Origin: Desulfosporosinus shakirovi
Lineage (GTDB): Bacteria > Bacillota > Desulfitobacteriia > Desulfitobacteriales > Desulfitobacteriaceae
Length of the DNA: 64,000 bases
NCBI RefSeq assembly: GCF_020595055.1
Contig: NZ_JAJDOO010000001.1
Span: 1-64,000, forward strand
Direction: 5' to 3'
This document shows positions 1-8,779 of the stretch, in pieces (position 1 is the first letter of the stretch; each line of letters begins with the position of its first letter). Both the position numbers and the translations under genes were made by a program. The notes under the pieces are model-generated. The model was not told where the DNA came from. It saw only the letters and a list, made by a program, of their open reading frames with translations, and did no database searches.

Positions 1-38
1 GACAGAATCGCAAAAATAAAGAATACGATTGTGCTCAC
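1..38 (-). CDS. nuoJ: NADH-quinone oxidoreductase subunit J, first 12 codons only
   Basis: A GTG codon at 36-38 opens a frame beginning M-S-T-I-V-F-F-I-F-A-I-L, hydrophobic as expected for the first membrane helix of NuoJ. A strong Shine-Dalgarno sequence (AGGAGG) lies in the last codons of nuoI, about seven bases upstream. The gene continues past the left edge. Identity is inferred from position after nuoI and from hydrophobicity; the fragment is too short for independent recognition. Confidence 0.6.
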   Translation of the reverse strand, partial: MSTIVFFIFAIL

Positions 39-40
39 CC

Positions 41-442
41 TCACTCCTCCTTCCCTTTTCGCTCGGCGCGTTTAATCATATCCCATTGCATGTCTTCCGG
101 CTCATAAATCGCGTTTTCAAATTCCTGAGTAACTTTCAAAGCCTTTGTAGGACAAACCTCGGCACACATACCACAGAACAGACAACGACCTACATCCATA
201 TGATACGTTTTTAGAACTTTTTTATTGGCTTCATTCTTTTCACTGGTCAATTTGATAACTGAGTTAGGGCAGGCCATAGCGCACATGTTGCATGATATGC
301 ACTTATCCCGTTCGAGCCCCATGGAACTACGCACCCTAGTCGGAAGGTTAGGTTTTTCCTCAGGGTAAAACTCAGTGATATTCGGACCGACCATGCGTTT
401 GAATGTGATGCCTAAACCTTGTAGTAGACCTTTACCAAACAC
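41..442 (-). CDS. nuoI: NADH-quinone oxidoreductase subunit I (8-iron ferredoxin subunit)
   Basis: NuoI carries electrons through two [4Fe-4S] clusters in the connecting arm of complex I, on the cytoplasmic face of the membrane. The 133-residue protein has two ferredoxin motifs, C-ISC-NMC-AMACP near residues 48-60 and C-LFC-GMC-AEVCP near 86-100, each with the CxxCxxCxxxCP pattern. It is shorter than proteobacterial NuoI (about 180), as is usual for the Firmicute form. The GTG start is supported by GGAGGG seven bases upstream, inside the last codons of nuoH. Four bases separate it from nuoH and its end carries the ribosome site of nuoJ, so translation is probably coupled. Confidence 0.93.
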   Translation of the reverse strand: MFGKGLLQGLGITFKRMVGPNITEFYPEEKPNLPTRVRSSMGLERDKCISCNMCAMACPNSVIKLTSEKNEANKKVLKTYHMDVGRCLFCGMCAEVCPTKALKVTQEFENAIYEPEDMQWDMIKRAERKGKEE

Positions 443-446
443 TGTG

Positions 447-1514
447 TCACCCTCCCATCACGAATCGGTAAATGTAAATTCCCAGACCCGTTAACAAAAT
501 GTTCACTATTGAAAGCGGTAACAAGACCTTCCACGCCAAGTGCATTAAATGGTCAATTCTAATCCTTGGGAAGGTCCACCGAACCCACATCATCATGAAA
601 ATCATAACCCCGACTTTCATGAAGAACCAAACATAACCCGGCAAGAAAGCAGGACCCTGCCAACCGCCTAAAAATACCGTAGCAGCAAGTGCAGACATAG
701 CCGTCATGTTTCCGTACTCTCCAAGGAAAAACAATCCCCAGCGAAGTCCGGTATACTCTGTAAAGGGGCCTGCAACTACTTCCTGATCCGCTTCAACCAG
801 GTCAAACGGTGCTCGGTTAAGTTCTGCCAAGCCCGCAATCATGAAAATTACAAACGCCAGAGGTTGAAGAACAATAAAAGGAATAGTGCCTTGCGCTTCT
901 ACTATAACCCCTAAGTTAAACGACTGAGTGATCATAACAACCCCGAGCAAGGAGAAGAGCAAGGGGATTTCGTAACTGATCATTTGAGCTACTGCCCTCA
1001 TACCCCCAAGTAAGGAGTATTTATTATTGGATCCCCATCCAGCCATTAAGAAACACAGGGTTGAAATTGAGGAGATAGCTACAAAGTATAAGATACCTAA
1101 ATCGATATTTATCGGTGCCATATCCTTCCCATAAGGTATGACAGCCAAGGTCATCATTGGGAGACAGAAGATAATCATTGGTGCAATTTTAAAAATAAGC
1201 TTATCTGCACCAGCCGGGGTAACATCTTCTTTACCCATGAGTTTTAATGCATCAGCTATAGTCTGAAACCATCCGCGCGGACCGAGACGATTGGGCCCTG
1301 GCCTTTGTGAAGTCCAACCTGCTACTTTGCGTTCAAGTAAGATCAAAATCAAAGCAGCCAGGACAACAATGATAACCACGATGATAAAATTAATGACATT
1401 CATGGTTAAATTAGCCCAAACCGATTGGGGATCCGCAAAAAGACCACGGATGGCATCCGCAATAATCAAAAACAGATTATTTAGAGTCTCCAACAGGTAA
1501 TTTAGAGTCTCCAT
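447..1514 (-). CDS. nuoH: NADH-quinone oxidoreductase subunit H (membrane, quinone site)
   Basis: NuoH anchors the hydrophilic arm of complex I in the membrane and helps form the quinone cavity. The 355-residue product is strongly hydrophobic, with about eight predicted membrane helices. Family signatures are visible: [18 protein letters not shown] near residues 61-80 and the loop [16 protein letters not shown] near 230. The N-terminus contains a repeated [14 protein letters not shown] segment from a 21-bp duplication in the DNA. It follows nuoD directly, with no nuoE, F or G between. Confidence 0.96.
   Translation of the reverse strand: METLNYLLETLNNLFLIIADAIRGLFADPQSVWANLTMNVINFIIVVIIVVLAALILILLERKVAGWTSQRPGPNRLGPRGWFQTIADALKLMGKEDVTPAGADKLIFKIAPMIIFCLPMMTLAVIPYGKDMAPINIDLGILYFVAISSISTLCFLMAGWGSNNKYSLLGGMRAVAQMISYEIPLLFSLLGVVMITQSFNLGVIVEAQGTIPFIVLQPLAFVIFMIAGLAELNRAPFDLVEADQEVVAGPFTEYTGLRWGLFFLGEYGNMTAMSALAATVFLGGWQGPAFLPGYVWFFMKVGVMIFMMMWVRWTFPRIRIDHLMHLAWKVLLPLSIVNILLTGLGIYIYRFVMGG
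1471..1512 (-). repeat. 21-bp tandem duplication at the start of nuoH
   Basis: Two adjacent 21-base units (1471-1491 and 1492-1512) are identical at 19 positions and lie inside the first 15 codons of nuoH. The copy is in frame and adds seven residues (E-T-L-N-x-L-L) before the first membrane helix. The inner unit begins with TTG rather than ATG, so initiation probably stays at the outer copy. Confidence 0.85.
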
Positions 1515-1539
1515 CTTATTCTCCCCTCATCGCAATTTA

Positions 1540-2643
1540 CTACTTATCAACTTCACCCAATACAGCATCTAAGGTGGCGAAAATAGCTACAACATCTTGA
1601 ATCTTCCAGCCTTTGGCTACTATCGGGAGCATTTGTAAGTTTATGAATGTAGCTGGTCTGATACGGAGCCGTGTCGGCTTAGTCGTTCCATCACTGACGA
1701 TATAAAATCCTAGTTCCCCTTTGGGGTTCTCAACACGGTGATATACTTCCCCGACTGGAGGCTTAATAACTTTAGGGACCTTCGCCATAATCGGACCGCC
1801 GGGAATATCACGTACTGCTTGCTTAATGATTTTGATACTTTCCACGATCTCATCCATCCTGATTATAGTACGATCATAGCTATCGCAACCCGTTCTAACA
1901 GGTACATCAAAATCAAATCGATCGTAGATACTGTAAGGATCCGCTTTACGCACGTCATAATCGACACCGGACGCTCGTAAGACGGGTCCGGTGATCGACA
2001 GGTTCTCCGCCATTTCCTTGGTTAGAATACCCACGTTCTTTAACCGACCCATAGCAATTTCATTTCCAAAAAAGATGCCATAATATTCTTCAAGCATCTC
2101 TGGTGTGTCGTCAAGGAATGATTGTAAGGCAGGCCAAAATTCTTCCGGTGGCTCTGCACTCATTCCTCCTATTCTCATAATGTTGACTGTCAAGCGACTT
2201 CCTGCGGTCATCTCATACATATCGCAAATCCGTTCACGATCACGGAAAGCATAAGACCATGCTGACCAACCCGCCATATCAAGCGCTGTACTGGCAATAC
2301 ACACCTGATGGCTGGCAATTCGGGCAAGTTCCCCGAAGATAACCCGAAGATACTCAGCGCGTTCTGGAATTTCAACCCCCATGAGCTTCTCAACAGTTTG
2401 TACGTAGGCCCAGTTATTATGCGGAGACGCCAAGTAGTCCAACCGATCCGTATAAGGAATGAACTGTGAATAGGTTCGACTTTCGGCTAGTTTTTCCATA
2501 CCTCGATGTAAATATCCTAGTTTAGGCTCAATATTCGTAACTGTTTCTCCTGCTAAATGGACCACCATGCGAAACAAGCCGTGCATACTCGGGTGCTGGG
2601 GGCCCATGTTTAAGATCAGTTCTTCTGTTTTTTCAATAGACAT
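1540..2643 (-). CDS. nuoD: NADH-quinone oxidoreductase subunit D
   Basis: NuoD is the 49-kDa-type subunit, related to the large subunit of NiFe hydrogenases, that forms the quinone-reduction site with NuoB and NuoH. The 367-residue protein has family signatures: NMGPQHPSMHG near the N-terminus, LGYLHRGMEKLAE near 43-55 and a C-terminal DAVLGEVDK (the DPVxGExDR position). Hydrogenase-type nickel cysteines are absent, as expected for complex I. It lies 11 bases after nuoC behind a GGGGG-rich ribosome site. Confidence 0.96.
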   Translation of the reverse strand: MSIEKTEELILNMGPQHPSMHGLFRMVVHLAGETVTNIEPKLGYLHRGMEKLAESRTYSQFIPYTDRLDYLASPHNNWAYVQTVEKLMGVEIPERAEYLRVIFGELARIASHQVCIASTALDMAGWSAWSYAFRDRERICDMYEMTAGSRLTVNIMRIGGMSAEPPEEFWPALQSFLDDTPEMLEEYYGIFFGNEIAMGRLKNVGILTKEMAENLSITGPVLRASGVDYDVRKADPYSIYDRFDFDVPVRTGCDSYDRTIIRMDEIVESIKIIKQAVRDIPGGPIMAKVPKVIKPPVGEVYHRVENPKGELGFYIVSDGTTKPTRLRIRPATFINLQMLPIVAKGWKIQDVVAIFATLDAVLGEVDK

Positions 2644-2654
2644 GACGTTTCCCC

Positions 2655-3143
2655 CTATTCCCCTTCTATTCGTGTACGCACGACATTTCGAACCTCTATG
2701 GGTTCAGTCACATAATCTTTGCGCAACGGATATCCTTCAAAATCATCCCACATGTAAATACGCTTTAGATTGGGATGTCCCTTAAATTTGATGCCAAACA
2801 TATCATAGGCTTCACGCTCAAGATAGTTTGCGCCCTCCCAAATGCGAGTTGCGGAGTCAATCACCGGGTTTTCATGGTCCATAGTTGCCTTCACTCTCAA
2901 GAGCTGGGGGCCATGGAGGCTTGATAACTGATAGACGACTTCAATATGGTCCCCACTGTCTACTCCACATAAATCGTGCAGAAAATCACATGGGACATCG
3001 GGGAAGTTTTTAGCTCCCGTTAACGCTTCAATGATGTAGGTCGCTTGAACTTTCAACACGAGTACCCCAAAACTTTCTTCGACTACACCGTTAACCTGAG
3101 AGGCAAGTTCGTCTACGTAGCGGCTTAATACTTTATTTTCCAT
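2655..3143 (-). CDS. nuoC: NADH-quinone oxidoreductase subunit C
   Basis: NuoC is the 30-kDa-type peripheral-arm subunit. The 162-residue sequence ends with the family block [21 protein letters not shown] followed by [13 protein letters not shown] near residues 110-145. The ATG start overlaps the end of nuoB by 11 bases, which suggests translational coupling. NuoC and NuoD are separate genes here, not the fused CD form of enterobacteria. Confidence 0.95.
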   Translation of the reverse strand: MENKVLSRYVDELASQVNGVVEESFGVLVLKVQATYIIEALTGAKNFPDVPCDFLHDLCGVDSGDHIEVVYQLSSLHGPQLLRVKATMDHENPVIDSATRIWEGANYLEREAYDMFGIKFKGHPNLKRIYMWDDFEGYPLRKDYVTEPIEVRNVVRTRIEGE

Positions 3144-3654
3144 GTCTCATTAACCTCACCTTAGCGGGATTTGAAACTTTATATTGAAGTTGCAAAAGCC
3201 CATAAATTAAGGATTCCGGCCTCGGAGGGCACCCTGGGATATAGACGTCTACTGGTAAGATTTTATCGACACCCGCAAGCATGGAGTAGGAATCGACAAA
3301 GGGACCTCCTGCATTCGCACAACTGCCCATGGCGATCACCCATTTTGGCTCGGGCATTTGGTCATAAATTCTTCTTAACAGGGGAGCCATCTTACGAGTA
3401 CAAGTCCCTGCAACGATCATGACATCGGCTTGACGAGGTGAGGCACGGAAAACCTCATATCCAAAGCGGGAAATGTCATAACGGGGTCCGCCAGTAGCCA
3501 TCATTTCAATCGCACAGCAAGCTAAGCCCAAAGTAACCGGCCAAAAGGAATGTCCTCTTGCCCAGTTCAAGGCCTTATCAATCGTAGTAACTAAAACATT
3601 CTTTTCTATCAACGTTTCTTCTTCGCGAAGACGTTTTTCTGAAGCTACATCCAC
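3133..3654 (-). CDS. nuoB: NADH-quinone oxidoreductase subunit B
   Basis: NuoB holds cluster N2, the terminal [4Fe-4S] centre that reduces quinone. The four cluster ligands are visible in [11 protein letters not shown] (tandem cysteines), GTCTRKMAP and [10 protein letters not shown]. The reading frame stays open to 3765, but that would overlap nuoA by 121 bases. A GTG at 3652-3654 with AGAAGG upstream gives 173 residues and a 10-base overlap with nuoA, which fits the family length, so I chose it. Confidence 0.92.
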   Translation of the reverse strand: MDVASEKRLREEETLIEKNVLVTTIDKALNWARGHSFWPVTLGLACCAIEMMATGGPRYDISRFGYEVFRASPRQADVMIVAGTCTRKMAPLLRRIYDQMPEPKWVIAMGSCANAGGPFVDSYSMLAGVDKILPVDVYIPGCPPRPESLIYGLLQLQYKVSNPAKVRLMRHGK

Positions 3655-4004
3655 TCTAGAGCACCTTCTTTCCAAGCATACCAGAAACCAACTAAGAGAA
3701 TGACAATAAAGATAAACATTTCCACAAAGGCAAATGTCCCCAGTTTTTGGAATGTTAAGGCCCAAGGATACAAGAAAACTGTTTCAACACTAAAAGCTGC
3801 AAAAACTAAGGCATACATAAAATAATTGCTCTTGAATCCAAGCCATGTTCTTCCGATGGTTTCGTTACCACATTCGTAAGTTGTCAACTTCTCTTTATGC
3901 GGTTTATTGGGCGCTAGCAATTTTGGCATAATCATCATAATGATGGATACTGCCATTGCTCCAACAAGAAACACACCTACACCAGAAAAATTATTATCAT
4001 ACAT
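3645..4004 (-). CDS. nuoA: NADH-quinone oxidoreductase subunit A
   Basis: NuoA is a small membrane subunit next to NuoH. The 119-residue product has three predicted helices (about residues 8-28, 60-82, 88-110) and the conserved segment [11 protein letters not shown] near residue 45, the loop with the redox-switch cysteine in the family. It is the first gene of the nuo operon, with an AAGGAGG ribosome site nine bases before ATG and a promoter candidate about 60 bases upstream. Confidence 0.95.
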   Translation of the reverse strand: MYDNNFSGVGVFLVGAMAVSIIMMIMPKLLAPNKPHKEKLTTYECGNETIGRTWLGFKSNYFMYALVFAAFSVETVFLYPWALTFQKLGTFAFVEMFIFIVILLVGFWYAWKEGALEWM

Positions 4005-4060
4005 TGGGATTACCTCCTTTCATTACAATTTCCGATAGCATGCTTCTATTAGCTAATCAT

Positions 4061-4089
4061 ATTTTGCCACAACCATAGATTTCGGTCAA
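4061..4089 (-). promoter_or_regulatory. Candidate sigma-A promoter of the nuo operon
   Basis: Read on the minus strand, TTGACC (4084-4089) and CAAAAT (4061-4066) are separated by 17 bases, about 57 bases upstream of nuoA. The -35 matches the consensus at five of six positions; the -10 is weaker. Confidence 0.4.
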
Positions 4090-4119
4090 TTTAATAGTGT
4101 TTTCTATAATTTCTTACCT

Positions 4120-4902
4120 TTAGCTAATAGATGTCTCTTGCCTCACCGGTGCAAAACTTTTGCGGTGGAGCGGACATGGCCCTAAGCGCTTTAGAACCTG
4201 CATGTGTTCACTTGTGCCATACCCTTTGTTCTTAGAAAACATATATTCTGGATAGAGAGAATGAAGTTGAACCATTAGTCGATCACGGGTCACTTTTGCT
4301 AAAATAGAGGCCGCCGCGATTGACGCACTTAAGTGGTCACCCCCTATGAGCGGAAGCTGTGGAAGTTGTACATCTGGAAGATTTAACGCGTCTATCAGTA
4401 AATAATGAGGGCGAATTGTCAAGCCTTCTATGGAGCGCTTCATGGCTAGTTTCGTTGCCTGCAAAATATTCAGGGCATCAATCTCTGCCGATTCAGCACT
4501 TCCTATAGCATAATCAATCGCCTGCTTTTGAATTTGTATAAAGAGCTTTTCCCGTTTACTTTCTGTCAGCATCTTGGAATCATTGAGCCCAGGAAGATCA
4601 AATTTTGCCGGCAGAATACAGGATCCTGCGACAACCGGACCCGCCAGCGGTCCGCGACCTGCTTCGTCAACTCCTGCCAACAATAAATAACCTTGCTTCC
4701 ATAGCTTATTTTCTTCAACGAGCAGTTGTTGTATACGAGCTTGTTCCAGCACTTGTGCCTGCTGGTACTTGACTAGTTGAACTGCTAGTCTGCGAACTCC
4801 CTGACGCGAGTCGTTCTGACAAGCACATATCATACGAGGGGAAGGATCTCTATAGAGTGCTTCTTGAACTTCCCGAATATTCATTTGGGATAACGGTTCC
4901 AC
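4120..4902 (-). CDS. rnhB: Ribonuclease HII
   Basis: RNase HII cuts the RNA strand of RNA-DNA hybrids and removes single ribonucleotides from DNA. The catalytic domain starts near residue 73 with LLAGVDEAGRGPLAGPV, where D79 and E80 are metal ligands. Further acidic positions are LIDALNL near 170 and the VTRDRL segment near 205. As in other Firmicutes, about 70 residues of helical N-terminal extension precede the domain. The start is a GTG with GAGGAG five bases upstream. It follows rbgA (141-base AT-rich gap), as in Bacillus. Confidence 0.95.
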   Translation of the reverse strand: MEPLSQMNIREVQEALYRDPSPRMICACQNDSRQGVRRLAVQLVKYQQAQVLEQARIQQLLVEENKLWKQGYLLLAGVDEAGRGPLAGPVVAGSCILPAKFDLPGLNDSKMLTESKREKLFIQIQKQAIDYAIGSAESAEIDALNILQATKLAMKRSIEGLTIRPHYLLIDALNLPDVQLPQLPLIGGDHLSASIAAASILAKVTRDRLMVQLHSLYPEYMFSKNKGYGTSEHMQVLKRLGPCPLHRKSFAPVRQETSIS

Positions 4903-5044
4903 ACTTTTCTCCTCTTCTCTCCCTAAAAATTCATTTCGACATGCAGAGGCAATTACCTCTTATCTAGCTATCAATCTTCAATATACACACAATAATTTTA
5001 AAATTTAGAAATGTTTCTAATATCTTTTTATTTTCGTAATTATA

Positions 5045-5875
5045 TTATTTATTAAAATGATCCATAGTTATTGGTCCGAGTTGTCCCATTCGAAGATCCC
5101 TAAGAAATATCTGAGCTGCTTTAAGCGTATCGACACGTCCACCATGAATTAAGCATCCCCGTTTGCGACCTAAGCTCTCCAGCGTAACCTCAGATTCTTC
5201 AATCTTATAGCGGGACAAAGAACTTGGGGAATGTATATTTAACCAGTCAATAATCCAATTCGACAGTTCCTCAATATCAAAAACATCATCTTTTACGGCC
5301 CCAAGTGCTGCTAGTTTTTTTCCGACTTCAACATCATCAAACTTCGGCCATAACATTCCCGGCGTATCTAACAGCTCAACTCGTTCATGAATCCGAACCC
5401 ATTGATTACCTCGAGTAACGCCTGGTTTGTTACCTACTTTTGCTTGGGCTCCACCTGTCAATTGATTTATTAAAGAGGACTTTCCAATATTCGGAATACC
5501 AACAATCATTACTTTTATCATTTGCGGGCGAATACCCTTTTCCGCTTGTTTTGCTTGTTTAGCAAGGACCATGCGTTCAAGTTCCGGTACGATCTGTTTA
5601 ACACCTACCCCTGTCGTTGCACTAACAGCGTAAACAGGACTCAATTCTTTTAAGTGCTTCAGCCACTTCGACGTCCAATTAGAATCCGCTAAATCGGCTT
5701 TGTTAAGCAACAGCAACCTCGCCTTATTGCCAAGCAAATTATTCAGCATTGGATTACGACTGCTGACCGGTATCCTCGCGTCTGCAAGTTCTAACACGAC
5801 ATCTACCCATTTTAGTTGTTCTAACAGAAGCCGTCTCGTTTTAGCCATATGTCCTGGAAACCATTGAATACTCAT
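5045..5875 (-). CDS. rbgA: Ribosome biogenesis GTPase (YlqF/RbgA)
   Basis: RbgA is a circularly permuted GTPase needed for late assembly of the 50S subunit. The permuted motif order is visible in 276 residues: G4 LLLNKADL near 55-62, G5 VSATTGVG near 84-91, G1 GIPNIGKSS near 130-138, G2 around PGVTRG, and G3 DTPGML near 172-177. The C-terminal helical domain binds rRNA in the family. The gene lies between lepB and rnhB, matching the Bacillus order lepB-rbgA-rnhB. Confidence 0.95.
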   Translation of the reverse strand: MSIQWFPGHMAKTRRLLLEQLKWVDVVLELADARIPVSSRNPMLNNLLGNKARLLLLNKADLADSNWTSKWLKHLKELSPVYAVSATTGVGVKQIVPELERMVLAKQAKQAEKGIRPQMIKVMIVGIPNIGKSSLINQLTGGAQAKVGNKPGVTRGNQWVRIHERVELLDTPGMLWPKFDDVEVGKKLAALGAVKDDVFDIEELSNWIIDWLNIHSPSSLSRYKIEESEVTLESLGRKRGCLIHGGRVDTLKAAQIFLRDLRMGQLGPITMDHFNK

Positions 5876-5921
5876 GAAAACCTCTCTTCATCCTTCTCAG
5901 ACTTTTCTTTAGCTAATCTAT

Positions 5922-6446
5922 TTAACTTGCTCTCGAAATAAATCTAAACCTCTGAAAAGGGTAATATACTAACCATGCTTTTCCTAACAGATAGTTCTTA
6001 GGAAGAAGTCCCCATTCTCTTGAGTCTTCACTTTCACGGCGATTATCGCCTAAGACAAAGACCTTTCCCTCCGGTACCCTTTCCGGACCATAGGGGGGGT
6101 AATCACCGGGTTTAACGTAAGGCTCAGGAATAGCATCCCCATTTACAAAAACTTTATTATCCCGTAATTCTACAGTTTCACCTTCAGCCGCAATAACCCG
6201 TTTTACAAAGGTTCGCTTTAAATCCTTGGGAAAGGCAAATACGACAACATCTCCTCGAGTTGGAGCCCAGAAGCGATATGAAAGACGATTAACGAGAATG
6301 TGGTCTCCCGGAGCCATGCCAGGTTCCATGGAGGGAGTTGGAATCAAATACGGTTGAAATACTACCCAACGCAATATTCCGCCTGCCAGTATAACTACGC
6401 CAATAATACCCAAAAGCCATTTTGTCTTTGTTCTCTTATTTTCCAT
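5922..6446 (-). CDS. lepB: Signal peptidase I
   Basis: This membrane-bound protease removes signal peptides from exported proteins. The 174-residue protein has one N-terminal helix (about 10-30), then the catalytic serine in PTPSMEPG (S39) and the general-base lysine in FVKRVIAAEGE (K82). The box VFVLGDNRRESEDSREWG near residues 130-147 completes the S26 signature. It is the short Gram-positive form with a single anchor. A promoter candidate lies about 125 bases upstream, after the rplS terminator, so it can be transcribed apart from rplS. Confidence 0.95.
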   Translation of the reverse strand: MENKRTKTKWLLGIIGVVILAGGILRWVVFQPYLIPTPSMEPGMAPGDHILVNRLSYRFWAPTRGDVVVFAFPKDLKRTFVKRVIAAEGETVELRDNKVFVNGDAIPEPYVKPGDYPPYGPERVPEGKVFVLGDNRRESEDSREWGLLPKNYLLGKAWLVYYPFQRFRFISRAS

Positions 6447-6571
6447 CGTAACGCTCCCCTCTTGAACTACTCTTTAGTATGAACAAGATTCTTCGGAGCA
6501 TACGCGGAAGAAGCATAAAAATCTATAATTAATCATTTTGTTTGCTTATAACTGTAAGTCTGCAATTTTCG

Positions 6572-6599
6572 ACAATATAAAAAGCTAGTTCTATGTCAA
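6572..6599 (-). promoter_or_regulatory. Candidate promoter for lepB-rbgA-rnhB
   Basis: On the minus strand a perfect -35 TTGACA (6594-6599) is followed after 16 bases by TATTGT (6572-6577). It lies 126 bases upstream of lepB. The -10 is imperfect. Confidence 0.45.
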
Positions 6600-6754
6600 C
6601 CTTTTGGTCCACAAAATATGTAGGTGCCCATCCTTCAGCCATACTCCGACAAATGTTCGAGGTTAGACCTGTACAGATGGCGCAGTGTCCCTACCGGCAA
6701 TGGGTAGCAAGAAGGGACCGCCTAGAAGCGGTCCAGTCGAATTTTTTTGCAAGT
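6600..6754. other. Spacer with strong hairpin, function unknown
   Basis: This part of the 346-base lepB-rplS gap has no convincing gene. It contains a perfect 7-bp stem GGACCGC/GCGGTCC with a six-base loop at 6715-6734, followed on the plus strand by AGTCGA and seven T (6742-6748). A smaller pairing CTACC/GGGTAG lies just before it. The arrangement resembles an intrinsic terminator reading rightward, but no plus-strand gene precedes it. It could end a small plus-strand RNA or form part of the lepB upstream region. Confidence 0.35.
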
Positions 6755-6783
6755 AAAAAAAAAGAGCCAGATTGCTCCAGCTC
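6755..6783 (-). terminator. Intrinsic terminator after rplS
   Basis: On the minus strand, 10 bases after the rplS stop, an 8-bp stem (two G-U pairs) closes a GCAA tetraloop and is followed by nine T. Pairing plus the T tract make this a strong Rho-independent terminator. Confidence 0.85.
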
Positions 6784-6792
6784 AATTATTTC

Positions 6793-7140
6793 CTAGCCGA
6801 TACGACGGTCGCGAATCCGTGCCGCCTTACCCGATAGTCCACGTAAATAGTAAAGCTTAGCCCGGCGAACAATACCCCGACGAGCCACCTCAATCTTTTC
6901 CAAGCGTGGTGAATGCAAAGGGAAAGTTCGTTCTACCCCGACTCCAGCGAAAACACGTCGAACTGTAAAAGTCTCTCGAATGCCACCACCTTTCATTGCG
7001 ATGACAAGCCCTTCAAAAACCTGAATACGTTCACGAGTTCCCTCAACAATGCGCACATGTACACGAACCGTATCACCTGGGCGGAAGTTAGGAAGATCCT
7101 TCTTCATTTGTTCTTCTTCAATCATGCGAATATAATCCAT
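6793..7140 (-). CDS. rplS: 50S ribosomal protein L19
   Basis: L19 sits at the 30S-50S interface of the ribosome. The 115-residue protein shows [22 protein letters not shown] near residues 21-46 and FTVRR near 58, then the basic C-terminal SAKLYYLRG-type segment (here [10 protein letters not shown]). Length matches the family. It has its own promoter and a leader resembling the known Firmicute L19 leader, and is closed by a strong terminator, so it can form its own transcription unit after the trmD block. Confidence 0.97.
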   Translation of the reverse strand: MDYIRMIEEEQMKKDLPNFRPGDTVRVHVRIVEGTRERIQVFEGLVIAMKGGGIRETFTVRRVFAGVGVERTFPLHSPRLEKIEVARRGIVRRAKLYYLRGLSGKAARIRDRRIG

Positions 7141-7212
7141 TAAAAATCCCCCCTTCCTTGCCTAGATGTTCATACACTGATTCACAGCCAGCGGACCATC
7201 TATATCAGACCA
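7141..7212 (-). promoter_or_regulatory. Putative L19 leader (autoregulatory 5' UTR)
   Basis: The transcript between the rplS promoter and start contains CCGCTGGCTGTGAAT, then GTATGAACATCTAGGCAAGG just before the ribosome site. The GTATGAACA-AGG stretch resembles the conserved core of the Firmicute L19 leader family as I remember it, thought to bind excess L19. Assigned from motif and position only; no covariance search was possible. Confidence 0.5.
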
Positions 7213-7216
7213 ATTT

Positions 7217-7245
7217 ATATTATCACAACCTGTTTAGTTATGCAA
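7217..7245 (-). promoter_or_regulatory. Candidate sigma-A promoter of rplS
   Basis: On the minus strand, TTGCAT (7240-7245) and TAATAT (7217-7222) are separated by exactly 17 bases, giving a leader of about 70 bases before rplS. Confidence 0.6.
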
Positions 7246-7288
7246 CAAATTCAAGATCAATCTTTCTTTACCTTTAGCAAATCCGTGC

Positions 7289-7846
7289 TCAATGTCCGCG
7301 TAGGCGATCTAAGATTATTGAGACTGCTGAACGTACAGATAAGTGATTATAATCGGTCGGTCCATAGATCGGCTCTAAAATCAGATCCATCTTCTCAACA
7401 TCTTCTTTGAGCAGTCCCCATCCCGTACCAAAGAGTAAAAGAATTGGAGTTTCTATAGTTTCTATATCCTTACGAAGCTGTGCATAAGTAACTGTATTGG
7501 CATACTTACGTGCATCTGTCGCCACTTTAATAGGGGCAACTCCGTGTTCAGCTTCAATCTCAGCATAGACTTCCTCCAAATTGTTTGCAATTTTAACTCG
7601 CGCGAATGCTTCTTGACGGTCCGGATTGTACTCAGCACCGTAACCCTCTTGCCAAAAGCCCATAATACGTTTCGCTAACTGACGTTGGGCTTCCGCAGGA
7701 TGAACTACGAAATATCGTTTTACCCCATAGGTGGTTGAACACCTGGCAATATCATGCAGATCTAAGTTGGTAATTGAAGTAGCGACCGTCTCCATATTTT
7801 TATTGTATACAGGGGAATGGACTAGAGCTAAGTAAATATCTGACAT
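7289..7846 (-). CDS. Putative SAM-dependent RNA methyltransferase (TM1570-like SPOUT family)
   Basis: The 185-residue protein begins IYLALVHSPVYNKN and ends with LLLFGTGWGLLKE-V followed by GPTDYNHLSVRSA-SIIL-R. This is the glycine-rich, C-terminal SAM-binding knot expected of a SPOUT methyltransferase. It matches the family often encoded between trmD and rplS in clostridia. The target nucleotide is not known to me. The frame opens earlier (to 7888), but ATG at 7846 has GGGAGGAA seven bases upstream and is preferred. Its place between trmD and rplS fits a tRNA or rRNA modification role. Confidence 0.8.
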   Translation of the reverse strand: MSDIYLALVHSPVYNKNMETVATSITNLDLHDIARCSTTYGVKRYFVVHPAEAQRQLAKRIMGFWQEGYGAEYNPDRQEAFARVKIANNLEEVYAEIEAEHGVAPIKVATDARKYANTVTYAQLRKDIETIETPILLLFGTGWGLLKEDVEKMDLILEPIYGPTDYNHLSVRSAVSIILDRLRGH

Positions 7847-7903
7847 GGAGAAATTCCTCCCAACGCAGTTCCTGAAACCAGAGGCCACCTCTGATTCTAT
7901 ATT

Positions 7904-8719
7904 TTAGATAGTTTTTTTCGAAGATCGCCGCTGTCGTTTTGGTGGAGGACAAAGATGTTGCCATTTCCCACGCCATGAGGCAATTTCCTCGTGCTCAAGA
8001 ATAAGTTCTTCTAAAATGGGATAGTCTTCCGCTCCAAAAGTAATCTCACTGATCAAATCTGGGCGCCTTAAAAAAGTCCGTCTTAGAGACTCTTTTCTTC
8101 GCCAACGCTTTATCTGTGCGTGATGTCCGGATAACAAAACTTCCGGCACCTTCTGCCCTTCAAATTCAGCTGGACGAGTATACTGAGGGTATTCCAAGAG
8201 ACCACCAATACTGTGTGAATCCTCCTCGGCTGAAACCTCTTCTCCGAGGACTCCAGGAATGAGCCTGGCTAGGGCATCAATCATAACCATTGCAGCAAGC
8301 TCCCCGCCAGTCAAGACATAGTCCCCTAGGGAGACTTCTTCATCGGCCAACTCTCGAACTCGCTCATCAAATCCTTCATAATGCCCGCATATAAAGACGA
8401 GTTCTTTATGAGCAGACCATTGTTCAGCTTTTTCCTGATGAAAAACCTGGCCTTGTGGTGACATGAGAATAAGCCTCCGTTGGTTGCAGGTCTGGGGTAA
8501 ATCCCTTATTGCTGCAAAAATCGGTTCAGGCTTTAAGAGCATTCCTGCTCCTCCTCCATAGGGAACATCATCCACATTTTTATGCTTACTAGCAGCGTAA
8601 TCACGGAAATTCACCAAGTTAATTTCCATTAAACCCGCTTCTTGCGCTCGTTTTAAAATGCTTTCATGCAAAGGTACGAACATCTCAGGGAATAATGTTA
8701 ACACTGTAATTTTTATCAT
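7904..8719 (-). CDS. trmD: tRNA (guanine-37-N1)-methyltransferase
   Basis: TrmD methylates G37 next to the anticodon and prevents frameshifting. The 271-residue protein starts [14 protein letters not shown] and carries [13 protein letters not shown] near 52-64, [13 protein letters not shown] near 110-122 and the SAM-knot stretch [18 protein letters not shown] near 135-155. ATG at 8719 is chosen over the upstream ATG at 8761 because it is preceded by TTGGAGGA and matches the family N-terminus. The spacer before it holds a short TTCG repeat array. Confidence 0.96.
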   Translation of the reverse strand: MIKITVLTLFPEMFVPLHESILKRAQEAGLMEINLVNFRDYAASKHKNVDDVPYGGGAGMLLKPEPIFAAIRDLPQTCNQRRLILMSPQGQVFHQEKAEQWSAHKELVFICGHYEGFDERVRELADEEVSLGDYVLTGGELAAMVMIDALARLIPGVLGEEVSAEEDSHSIGGLLEYPQYTRPAEFEGQKVPEVLLSGHHAQIKRWRRKESLRRTFLRRPDLISEITFGAEDYPILEELILEHEEIASWRGKWQHLCPPPKRQRRSSKKTI

Positions 8720-8744
8720 ATGTAGATCAATCCTCCAACCTAAT

Positions 8745-8779
8745 CGTGGTTCGATATTCATCGTTCGTGGTTCGAACGA
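8745..8779 (-). repeat. Family C short repeat (CGAACCACGA units) before trmD
   Basis: On the minus strand the spacer reads as two CGAACCACGA units joined by ATATCGAAC-type sequence, ending in ATTAGG just before the trmD ribosome site. The same unit occurs near rpsP, ftsY, the FabK-like gene, fapR and fmt. Confidence 0.7.

Noticed and set aside
6640-6750. Possible T-box riboswitch on the plus strand (GGGACCGC and a following hairpin with T run)
   Set aside because: The T-box core AGGGTGGNACCGCG is not matched, no specifier stem is visible, and no plus-strand gene follows.
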